Assembly (NCBI GenBank): GCA_015680685.1
Contig: MNCI01037790.1
Coordinates: forward strand, 325,473 to 362,074
Length of the DNA stretch: 36,602 nucleotides
Direction of reading: 5' to 3'
From: Gnetum montanum
Taxonomy: Eukaryota > Streptophyta > Gnetopsida > Gnetales > Gnetaceae
Each line of letters begins with the position of its first letter. Within the stretch, counting starts at the first letter, position 1. Of the stretch, positions 1-8,204 are shown in pieces. Under the pieces are notes generated by a model that worked only from the letters and a program-made list of their open reading frames with translations, had not been told where the DNA came from and ran no database searches. A program made the translations under genes and the position numbers.

Positions 1-142
1 AATGGCTGGAGGTCAGTTCGATCTGTTTTTTCAAATTGATTTGTGCATTTTTGTTTCATGCACATTTGTAGATTAATAGATCTATTTTTTACATGCTTCC
101 GCTTGTGCAATCCGGTTCTCGATGCACGTTAGATTTCTTACA
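1..142 (+). repeat. 5' LTR of copia element, 3' part only
   Basis: The sequence from base 1 to the CA at 141-142 matches 6576-6716, the end of the 3' LTR, almost base for base. Differences by eye are one G/A, one T/G, one A/G and one extra T in a T run. The primer binding site follows directly. The start of this LTR, with its promoter, lies outside the window. Confidence 0.95.
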
Positions 143-144
143 TT

Positions 145-156
145 TGGTATCGGAGC
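145..156 (+). other. Primer binding site (initiator Met-tRNA type)
   Basis: The bases tggtatcggagc lie two bases after the LTR end. They match, with one change, the tggtatcagagc site that most plant copia elements use to prime minus-strand DNA synthesis from the 3' end of initiator methionine tRNA. Position and sequence agree. Confidence 0.9.
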
Positions 157-1290
157 TCTAGATCTCTGCCTTGATGCTTAGTTTTGGTTTTTTTTTTTTT
201 TTTTTGGTGTTCGTATCGAGCGAGCGTGGCTCTGGTGAGGGGTTTCTTGTTTTTGTTTGGTTTCTCTGCCTCGCTGTATCTCTAGACAATGAAGATGACA
301 ATGATGTCTTCTGCGGAAGAAAAATGACGTGTGTGGGTTTGAAGTGTTTCATCTGTTTCTGTGGTTTCTTTGGGTATTGCAGTTTCTGTTTCAAGGAGGG
401 TTCTGTTGATTTTAGGAAAGTTCTTTCTCCATTCTCACATATGTGAGCAGCGTTTGATATGGAATCGGATCTCATTTGTTTCACTTCTTTGCAGAAACAT
501 GCGGCTTTTAACACATGTTTTGGTACATATGTACCTGTTAAAAACTGTGCAGGTTTTTTTTTTTTTTTCTCAGAATTCCTTTCATCGTTTGCGAAATCTA
601 TTTATCGTATTGTTCCTTCTTGCAAAGTAAGGATCGCGGGTTCGTTTTTTTAGTTCGAGGTAGAACTTAGAGAAGACATATTTCATATTATTCCAGTTTT
701 GTTGACTGAATTTGATGTGTTCTGGATCATTTTGAATCCTGTCCTAGCGATTATCTCTTGTGCTCGTGGATTTTGGATCGAACTCCGATATTGATTATTA
801 AACGTTTAAAATTATGTGGAATGCGAAATATCTTGATTTCGTATGTAGATTCCTTTACTGTCGCATTGGATCACCATGGATCGAGTATCCGACTTTGGTC
901 GTGTACGGCTGAATTCGTACACGGCTGAATTCGTACAAATAATGTTATTGTGAAGGGGCTTGATGCTCCGTTTCTGTAATTTTTGGTCTAGGCATGGAAA
1001 GATCGATCTATTTTTTGGTTTCACTATTTTGCACCATGGATTGTCTGTTGATTGAGCTTTATATCCGTGTTTAACCGTTTTGAAAGTATGAGAAGTTGCT
1101 TCGGGTCTATTTTTGATTCTCACGTACCATAAAGATATATAATGCTTGCTTAGAATTTAATTGCATTTTGTCAATATTGATTTTGATGCATAATGTAATT
1201 GTATGCCTCAGGTGATCCTTATAATTTGTATAGTCATAGAGTGGCCACAGCATCTTTGATTATACAAAATTATAAATTAAGAGTTTTGGA

Positions 1291-1840
1291 TCACATAAGT
1301 AATTGTGATTAATCACATGTAATATAATAGACTTTATCCCACAGGAATTTCTATTATATTTAATGTAGTCAATCAAGATGAAATGTTGAATTATTTTTCT
1401 TAATTTGCCCACAGGGATTAAGAAAAGACATATAATTCAATAGTTTCCTCATAAGGTTATATGGATCTGTTTGAATTAAAATTTAGCCCACAGGCAATTT
1501 AGCCCACAGGCAATTTTACGTCATTTGATTCATATTTTGCATGTTTTACATTGGTAAATGTGCCCTAAGGTATTTCATCACATATATAGTGTTGTGATTA
1601 ATCATCTGTCATATAATAGATTTTGTCCCACATGAATTTCCATTATATTTACAGTGATTAATCAGGGTGAAATATTGAATTATTTTTCTTAATTTGCCCA
1701 CATGGATTAAGAAAAGGAATATAGTTTAATAGCTTCATCATAAGGATATATGAGTCTGTTTGAATTAAAATTTAGCCCACAGGCAATTTTATGTCATGTG
1801 ATTCATATTTTTGCATGTTTACATTAGTACACATGTCCTA
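1291..1840 (+). repeat. Diverged tandem duplication in copia leader (~270 bp x 2)
   Basis: Unit 1 is about 1291-1567 and unit 2 about 1578-1840. Both contain, in the same order, a GATTAATC palindrome, a 10-11 bp inverted repeat around a CCCACA loop, a second inverted repeat (ttttcttaat / attaagaaaa) around ttgcccaca, a third (aaaatt / aatttt) around tagcccacaggc, and an end reading cattgg/cattag...tccta. Unit 1 has an extra 17-base internal duplication at about 1484-1517. The units differ at many positions, so the duplication is older than this insertion and probably belongs to the family. Confidence 0.88.
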
Positions 1841-1888
1841 CAGTTTATAGCCTCAAATTAGTGACATAAGCATGTTTATTTTGTAGTT

Positions 1889-4800
1889 ATGCAACCTGTA
1901 AATTACTCTGACTTTAAATGTGACATTCTTGAATTGATGGGTGATAATTACAAGGTGTGGAAGGAGAGAATTCTCCTTCATTTAGGATGGATGGACATTG
2001 ATTATGCTATCCGTAAGGATGAACCACCTGCGGTTAATGCAACCAGCCATCCAGATGATATTGGTCTTTATGATAAATGGGAGCGATCTAATCGTCTCTG
2101 CGTAATGTTCATAAAAACCAAGATCTCGGCTGGTATACGTGGATCATTGGAACAGTATAACAATGTGCGCGCTTTGTTAAAAGCTATTGATGAACAATTT
2201 GAAACATCAGACAAAGCGTTGGCCAGCACCTTGATAATGAAGTTCTCATCCATGAAGCTCACTGGAATTGGTGGTGTGCGTGAGCACATCATGCACATGA
2301 GGGACATAGCGGCTCAACTAAAAACACTTGAGGTTGAGATGTCTGAATCTTTCCTTGTGCACTACATCCTAAACACGCTCCCACCGCAGTATGGACCCTT
2401 TAAGATTTCTTACAACACACATAAGGACAAATGGTCAATTAATGAATTGATGACCATGTGTGTGCAAGAAGAGGGTAGACTTGCCATGGAAGCAAAGGAA
2501 AGTGTGCATCTGGCCATGCAAGGAAAGAATACAAAACAAGTCAACACTAAAGGGAAGGGAAAAATCCCTCCACAAGCTGATATCAAGAAGGAATCTAGAT
2601 GCTTTTTCTGTAAAAAGAAAGGGCACATAAAGAAAGATTGCCTTAAACATCAGAGATGGCTTGAAAAGAAAGGTACTCAATCCTCATTTGTTTGTTTTGA
2701 ATCTAATATGGTTGATGTTAGTCATAACACATGGTGGATTGACTCCGGTTCTACAATCCATGTTACTAATTCCTTGCAGGGATTAGCAAACCTAAGGAAG
2801 CCAGTAGGAAGTGAGTCATGCATCTATTCGGGCAACAAGATGCGCTCACATGTGGAAGCGATTGGCACATGCAAATTAGTTTTAAGTAGTGGTTTTGTTT
2901 TGGATTTGGAAAGGACATTTTACATTCCTTGTTTTTCAAGGAATTTAATTTCTGTATCAAGGCTTGTATCATTGGGATTTTCCTTTAACTTTTCAGATAC
3001 TATGTTCAGTGTATCTTATAGATCTGAAATAGTTGGAAATGGTACATTAACAGATGGTCTTTTTCAACTTAATTTACAAAACGACACTTCTTACACTTCT
3101 ATGCATGTTCATGCTGGCATTAAGCGATGTGTTATGAATGAGGAATCCTCTATGTTATGGCATCGTAGATTAGGCCATATCTCCATTGAGAGAATCAAGC
3201 GCTTGGTAACTGATGGAGTACTTAGTACTCTTGATTTTACTGACTTTGACACTTGTGTAAACTGCATAAAGGGAAAGCAGACCAATGTGTCAAAGAAAGG
3301 TGCCAAGAGGAGTTCTGCCATATTAGAAATCATACATACGGATATTTGTAGTCCAGATATGGATGCATATGATCAACGGTATTTCATTACCTTTATTGAT
3401 GACTACTCACGATACATGTATCTCTACTTGCTTCATCACAAAAATGAAGCTTTAGATGCCTTTAAGGTATTTAAGGCTGAAGTAGAGAAACAATGCGGTA
3501 AGCAAATAAAGATAGTGAGGTCTGATAGAGGTGGTGAATACTATGGTAGATACACTGATGATGGACAAGCACCTGGTCCCTTTGCTAAGTTTCTTCAAGA
3601 GCATGGGATTGTTGCCCAATACACTATGCCTGGTTCTCCGGACCAAAATGGTGTGGCAGAAAGAAGAAACCGAACATTATTGGACATGGTGCGGAGTATG
3701 CTTAGCAGCTCCAAGCTTCCTAAGTCTTTGTGGAATGAAGCCCTTAAGACGGCAGTGTATATATTAAACCGAGTTCCAACCAAGGCTGTCTCTAAGACAC
3801 CATTTGAATTGTGGAAAGGTTGGAAACCGAGTTTGCGACATATACGCATTTGGGGATGCCCGTCTGAGGTAAGAGTCTATAATCCACAAGAGAAGAAGCT
3901 AGACCCTAGGACCATAAGTGGGTATTTCGTTGGATATGCCGAACGGTCTAAGGGATACAGATTTTATTGTCCATCACATACTACTAGGTTTGTGGAATCA
4001 AGGAATGCTAAATTTCTTGAGAATGACTTGATTAGTGGGAGTCATCATTCCTGGAACGAAATTCCAGCGACTGATCATGCGGATGCTCAACCCTCTACTT
4101 CAAGTACTCGATTGATTGTTGTACACAACACGCCTACAGTACAAATACGTGATGTACATCCACCAGTCGTTGAAGTTCCACAAACTGCTGGTCAAGACAT
4201 AGTAGATCCAGCTGAACAACAGATACCAGTTCCTGTTGAACAGCCCGTTGATCATCTTGCCCCTCAGGAGCCTGATGAACCAACATTAAGACGATCTACT
4301 AGAATAAAGCGATCAGCGATTCCTAGTGACTATATAGTGTATCTACAGGAATCTGACTACAACATAGGAGCCGAAAATGATCCTGACACGTTTTCACAAG
4401 CCATGAGTTGTAAGGAATCCGACTTATGGTATGATGCCATGAAAGATGAGATGAACTCTATGTCCACTAATGGAGTCTGGGATCTTGTCAAGTTGCCCAA
4501 TGGTGTTAAAGCCATAGGATCCAAATGGGTCTTCAAGACTAAAAGAGACTCCTTGGGCAACATTGAAAGATATAAGGCTAGACTTGTTGCCAAAGGGTTC
4601 ACTCAGCAGGAGGGAATAGATTACATGGAGACCTTTTCTCCTGTATCTAAGAAGGACTCCCTTCGTGTGATCATGGCATTGGTAGCTCACTTTGATTTTG
4701 AACTACATCAAATGGATGTGAAAACAACATTCCTTAATGGTGATCTAGAGGAAGAGGTTTATATGAAACAACCTGAAGGATTCTCCTCTAATGATGGTGA

Positions 4801-5950
4801 GCAATTGGTATGCAAGCTTAAGAAGTCTATATATGGCTTGAAACAGGCCTCCCGTCAGTGGTATTTGAAATTCCATGATGTCATCACTTCATTTGGCTTT
4901 GAAGAAAACATCATGGATCAATGCATATACCAGAAGGTCAGTGGGAGTAAAATCTGTTTTCTTGTCCTCTATGTGGATGATATCCTTCTTGCAACCAATG
5001 ATCATGGATTTTTATATGCGGTGAAACAATTTCTCTCTAAGAATTTTGACATGAAGGATATGGGTGAGGCATCTTATGTCCTTGGCATTAAGATCCATAG
5101 GGATAGATCTAGATATATTCTGGGTCTATCGCAGGAAACCTATATTAATAAAGTTCTAGAGAGGTTTCGGATGAAAGATTGTTCACCAAGTATTGCACCC
5201 ATTGTAAAGGGTGACAGGTTCAATTTGAACCAGTGCCCTATGAATGATTTAGAGAAAAGTCACATGAGCAACATTCCATATGCTTCAGCTGTTGGAAGCC
5301 TTATGTATGCTCAGGTCTGCACACGACCTGACATTGCATTTGCTGTGGGGATGTTGGGCCGATATCAGAGTAATCCAGGTATCGACCACTGGAAGGCTGC
5401 AAAGAAAGTCATGAGGTACCTTCAAGGTACAAAGGATTACATGCTTATGTATCGACGAACTGACCATTTGGAGGTGATTGGCTACTCCGATTCAGACTTT
5501 GCTGGCTGCGTTGATTCCAGGAAATCAACATCAGGTTATGTTTTTATGCTAGCTGGAGGAGCCATCTCCTGGAGGAGTGGAAAGCAAACCTTGGTTGCTA
5601 CTTCCACAATGGAGGCAGAGTTCGTTTCTTGTTTTGAGGCTACTTCACATGGTGTATGGTTAAAGAGTTTCATATCAGGGCTTAGAATTCTGGATTCAAT
5701 ATCTAGGCCATTACAGATATTTTGTGACAATTCAGCTGCTGTCTTTATGGCTAAGAATAATAAGAGTGGCAGTCGAAATAAACACGTCGACATAAAGTAC
5801 TTAGCCATAAGGGATCGCATTAAAGAAAATAAAGTGGTCATAGATCATATCAGCACTGAATTAATGCTAGCTGATCCTTTGACCAAAGGAATGCCACCAC
5901 GGTCATTCAAGGATCATGTCACTCGGATGGGACTTGGTTCCATGATGTAA
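1889..5950 (+). CDS. Copia Gag-Pol polyprotein, intact
   Basis: A 1353-residue polyprotein encoding everything a Ty1/copia element needs to form particles, copy its RNA and integrate. In order: Gag of the UBN2 type (start GDNYKVWKERILLHL); a zinc knuckle CX2CX4HX4C near 238-251; aspartic protease WIDSGST near 283; a GAG-pre-integrase segment with WHRRLGH near 424; integrase core with Asp in HTDI (~485), Asp in RSDRGGEY (~545) and Glu in NGVAERRNRT (~590); reverse transcriptase from about 875 with YVDD near 1028; RNase H with YSDSDFAGC near 1199, STMEAEF near 1240 and KHVDIKY near 1298. All catalytic motifs look present and there is no internal stop or frameshift. Gag and Pol share one frame, as usual for plant copia. 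I take the ATG at 1889 because the Gag domain begins within about 15 residues of it. Confidence 0.97.
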   Translation: MQPVNYSDFKCDILELMGDNYKVWKERILLHLGWMDIDYAIRKDEPPAVNATSHPDDIGLYDKWERSNRLCVMFIKTKISAGIRGSLEQYNNVRALLKAIDEQFETSDKALASTLIMKFSSMKLTGIGGVREHIMHMRDIAAQLKTLEVEMSESFLVHYILNTLPPQYGPFKISYNTHKDKWSINELMTMCVQEEGRLAMEAKESVHLAMQGKNTKQVNTKGKGKIPPQADIKKESRCFFCKKKGHIKKDCLKHQRWLEKKGTQSSFVCFESNMVDVSHNTWWIDSGSTIHVTNSLQGLANLRKPVGSESCIYSGNKMRSHVEAIGTCKLVLSSGFVLDLERTFYIPCFSRNLISVSRLVSLGFSFNFSDTMFSVSYRSEIVGNGTLTDGLFQLNLQNDTSYTSMHVHAGIKRCVMNEESSMLWHRRLGHISIERIKRLVTDGVLSTLDFTDFDTCVNCIKGKQTNVSKKGAKRSSAILEIIHTDICSPDMDAYDQRYFITFIDDYSRYMYLYLLHHKNEALDAFKVFKAEVEKQCGKQIKIVRSDRGGEYYGRYTDDGQAPGPFAKFLQEHGIVAQYTMPGSPDQNGVAERRNRTLLDMVRSMLSSSKLPKSLWNEALKTAVYILNRVPTKAVSKTPFELWKGWKPSLRHIRIWGCPSEVRVYNPQEKKLDPRTISGYFVGYAERSKGYRFYCPSHTTRFVESRNAKFLENDLISGSHHSWNEIPATDHADAQPSTSSTRLIVVHNTPTVQIRDVHPPVVEVPQTAGQDIVDPAEQQIPVPVEQPVDHLAPQEPDEPTLRRSTRIKRSAIPSDYIVYLQESDYNIGAENDPDTFSQAMSCKESDLWYDAMKDEMNSMSTNGVWDLVKLPNGVKAIGSKWVFKTKRDSLGNIERYKARLVAKGFTQQEGIDYMETFSPVSKKDSLRVIMALVAHFDFELHQMDVKTTFLNGDLEEEVYMKQPEGFSSNDGEQLVCKLKKSIYGLKQASRQWYLKFHDVITSFGFEENIMDQCIYQKVSGSKICFLVLYVDDILLATNDHGFLYAVKQFLSKNFDMKDMGEASYVLGIKIHRDRSRYILGLSQETYINKVLERFRMKDCSPSIAPIVKGDRFNLNQCPMNDLEKSHMSNIPYASAVGSLMYAQVCTRPDIAFAVGMLGRYQSNPGIDHWKAAKKVMRYLQGTKDYMLMYRRTDHLEVIGYSDSDFAGCVDSRKSTSGYVFMLAGGAISWRSGKQTLVATSTMEAEFVSCFEATSHGVWLKSFISGLRILDSISRPLQIFCDNSAAVFMAKNNKSGSRNKHVDIKYLAIRDRIKENKVVIDHISTELMLADPLTKGMPPRSFKDHVTRMGLGSMM

Positions 5951-6226
5951 TATGTTGTACAACATTACAGTGTTAATGAAACTCTATTCAGTTGTGTGTT
6001 TTCTCATACAGTTGCGCATAAAGTCATTAGAGAACACACACATAAGGTTGGACCGCGAATAAACATTGGGTTTGTTCATACAGTTATAGTTACCATATAA
6101 AGGAATTGACTTTGAGAAATAATACATTGTAATACATGGAAGATACTACTCGCATTAAGAGGAACTATCGCCATGATTCATGTATTTGTTTCTTGAAAGT
6201 TGGATATTAGAATAAATATGGAGACC

Positions 6227-6237
6227 AAGTGGGAGAT
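6227..6237 (+). other. Polypurine tract of copia element
   Basis: The bases aagtgggagat sit directly before the TGT that opens the 3' LTR. This purine run is the usual plus-strand primer in plant copia elements, and its position fixes the 3' LTR start at 6238. Confidence 0.9.
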
Positions 6238-6716
6238 TGTAACAATTGTGGAAACATGCCTCCTACATTGTGACAATTGCGGAAACATGCCTCCTACGTA
6301 AACATGGAAAGTCCTAAAAACGATTCAACTTTCTAATGTAACAATGTGATAGCTTTGGAAATTTCTATTCATTGTTATCGGTAATGGTCTCATATTTTTC
6401 TAATACATGGTAACTGGTTCCGGTGCCTTATGGTTTCTTGATGGGAGAACACGGCACCAGGAATCAATTGCAGTATAGCAGTTCAGGTCCCTTTCACAGT
6501 CGCTTACAGTCTGCATACACCATCACTGCAAAGCGCCCGTGTGAAAGAAGATCCAGAACATTCATCAATGGCATCAATGGCTGAAGGTCAGTTCGATCTG
6601 TTTTTCAAATTGATTTGTGCATTTTTGTTTCATGCACATTTGTAGATTAAGAGATCTGTTTTTTACATGCTTCCGCTTGTGCAATCCGGTTCTCGATGCA
6701 CGTTAGATTTCTTACA
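6238..6716 (+). repeat. 3' LTR of copia element (479 bp)
   Basis: It begins TGTAACA after the polypurine tract and ends TTACA at the point where the match to the 5' LTR stops, with TG...CA ends. The first 60 bases hold two copies of a 25-base unit (6242-6266 and 6273-6297, period 31, one difference). I see no convincing TATA box. The first 338 bases have no partner in the window because the 5' LTR is truncated. Confidence 0.94.
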
Positions 6717-6889
6717 TTACAACCACGAATTATTGACCATCAACCCATGCGAACTCAAGGATAATTGCCCTACTTTAACCACACAAATTGTACATAATCA
6801 ATTACAACTTCTCAAAATGAACCTAGATTTTTTTGCATTCCATAGCAGTTATTCAAGGAAATTTCTTCCAAATATCCCTGAAATAGCAG

Positions 6890-8127
6890 TTAAAGAAGCC
6901 GAGGAATATCATTTTGAGCAATGGCCTGTGCAAACAGCTGGATGAACTGTTTCCCAATACGAGAACACATCTGCATTAGGACATCTGAACAAGGCATCTC
7001 TGCAGGATGTGCCAATCTTAAAAAGCCCAGTACCACAGTAGCCTCTTGTCACCTCCAGGAACCCTAAAAAATTCATGCACTCCCAACAAGAGCATTCAAT
7101 TCAATTCAATTCAATGTGTCATATCTCACTCTAATAATTTCAGAAAATTCCAAAAACCGTACCATAGGTTAAGGGATCCTGCACAAAGCCAGCAAAAATT
7201 GAGTAGGTGTCAGAAAACCTAATGACTGCTCCTGCAAGTGTGCTTTGCAACTTGGAAATTGATGATGATAACTGCTGGTTGAATTTTTGGGTTGCAGCAT
7301 TGAAAGTTTCATTACATGGCCGCCATGGCCGACCTCTCAGAATCAGAGGAGTTCTCTCTGCTGGGGCACACCGAATTGGGGATAAGCCTGGTACAAGGAT
7401 CTTTCTGGCCCCAGAATTGTAGAGTTTCTGCAACAAAACTTGCGGAATTTAGCAAGATCTATCATACATTCTGTGTTGAAGCAAAACACAAGCATACAAA
7501 ATAGGAACACTGAACAGTACTGTATCTGCAATGAGAAGATTTATCAAGGATTGTGATTTTAGAGAAAACGGAGGCAGTGGAAAGGAATAGTACTGTTATG
7601 ACTTGCTTGCCATTGCTAACAAGAAAGTCAATGTAGGCATCAATGGTGGGGAAGTCCGATGCTCTTTTTCCTATTCCAGATGGAGCCGTCATTGTAGAAG
7701 CTCACTGATATATCAGCACTGCCAGAGCCTAGCAAGTATATTGATTGTGATACTATTCTCTCTGCTTCTGTAGCACCCACAAGTGCTTGCAACTTTTTTT
7801 GTACTGATTGAGGTAGTCAATCTGCTGTGACAATGCCAAGGCTTTCTGCAGCAAAAGGAATAACAAAAATCCCTTTAAGAATAGCAGGTAAAAAATTTGT
7901 ACAACACATTTAACACCCAAACAAAAATTGTGTAAATTGTAAGTAGTATGTATCCAGGGTGCATAGTTACAGCAGTAATAGAAGTGAAGTCATCATATCC
8001 TACACCAGAAGAAGCAGAAGTAACTCCAGTTTTAAGATCTTCTTGCTTCAGTTTTGAATCTAGATAAGCTGGAATAAGCTGCTTTATTCCCAGCCTTGAG
8101 GCTGTCAGCAATCAAAACTTCCATAAA
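6890..8127 (-). pseudogene. GDSL esterase/lipase pseudogene, N-terminus missing
   Basis: Plant GDSL lipases are secreted Ser-Asp-His hydrolases. Four exon-like blocks are readable on the minus strand. Block A (about 8127-7971) gives GIKQLIPAYLDSKLKQEDL and TGVTSASSGVGYDDFTS, then a GTAACT donor. Block B (7845 to about 7606) follows a TGCAG acceptor and gives LSQQIDYLNQYK, YLLGSGSADIS and FPTIDAYIDFLV. Block C (7427-7163) follows TTGCAG and gives LYNSGARKILVPGLSPI. Block D (7063-6890) follows TTTTTTAG and gives RGYCGTGLF and YWETVHP, the catalytic His block. The C-D junction restores codon phase exactly. The gene is dead: the first exon with the FGDS serine is absent, and frame breaks occur in block A (before GIKQ), in B (after SFYN) and after the His block. 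Retained introns mean it is not a processed copy. Confidence 0.9.
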
Positions 8128-8204
8128 AATCTTAAAAAGTTGTGTGGGTCTAACTGTCATGCCACTTAGCATTATATCATTCCACCGAAATACTAACACA
8201 CTTG

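Larger units (their letters stand above)
143..1888 (+). other. Long untranslated leader of the copia element
   Basis: About 1.75 kb separates the primer site from the Gag-Pol start. It holds two T runs (near 190-205 and 556-569), no long reading frame, and in its last 600 bases a duplicated hairpin-rich block annotated separately. The small frames at 171-630 sit over the T runs and lack any domain, so I do not call them genes. A leader of this kind would be part of the genomic RNA and could carry packaging or translation signals; that is inference. Confidence 0.8.
1..6716 (+). mobile_element. Ty1/copia LTR retrotransposon, nearly complete
   Basis: A copy-and-paste retrotransposon with the expected order: partial 5' LTR (1-142), Met-tRNA-like primer site (145-156), long leader, one uninterrupted Gag-Pol frame (1889-5950), polypurine tract (6227-6237) and full 3' LTR (6238-6716). 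Only the first ~335 bases of the 5' LTR are cut off by the window edge. The 142 bases of 5' LTR differ from the matching part of the 3' LTR by about three substitutions and one T-run indel. With the open frame this points to a fairly recent insertion. The five bases after the 3' LTR are TTACA, so the same five bases are expected just before the 5' LTR outside the window. Copia type is certain from the integrase-before-RT order; I do not assign a clade. Confidence 0.96.

Noticed and set aside
171-653. Overlapping small plus frames near the start of the copia leader
   Set aside because: They lie over T runs, give Phe-rich peptides with no motif, and fall in the untranslated leader of the retrotransposon.
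6667-6945. 92-residue plus frame crossing the copia LTR end
   Set aside because: It starts inside the LTR and then runs antisense to the last GDSL exon; the minus-strand reading has the conserved motifs.
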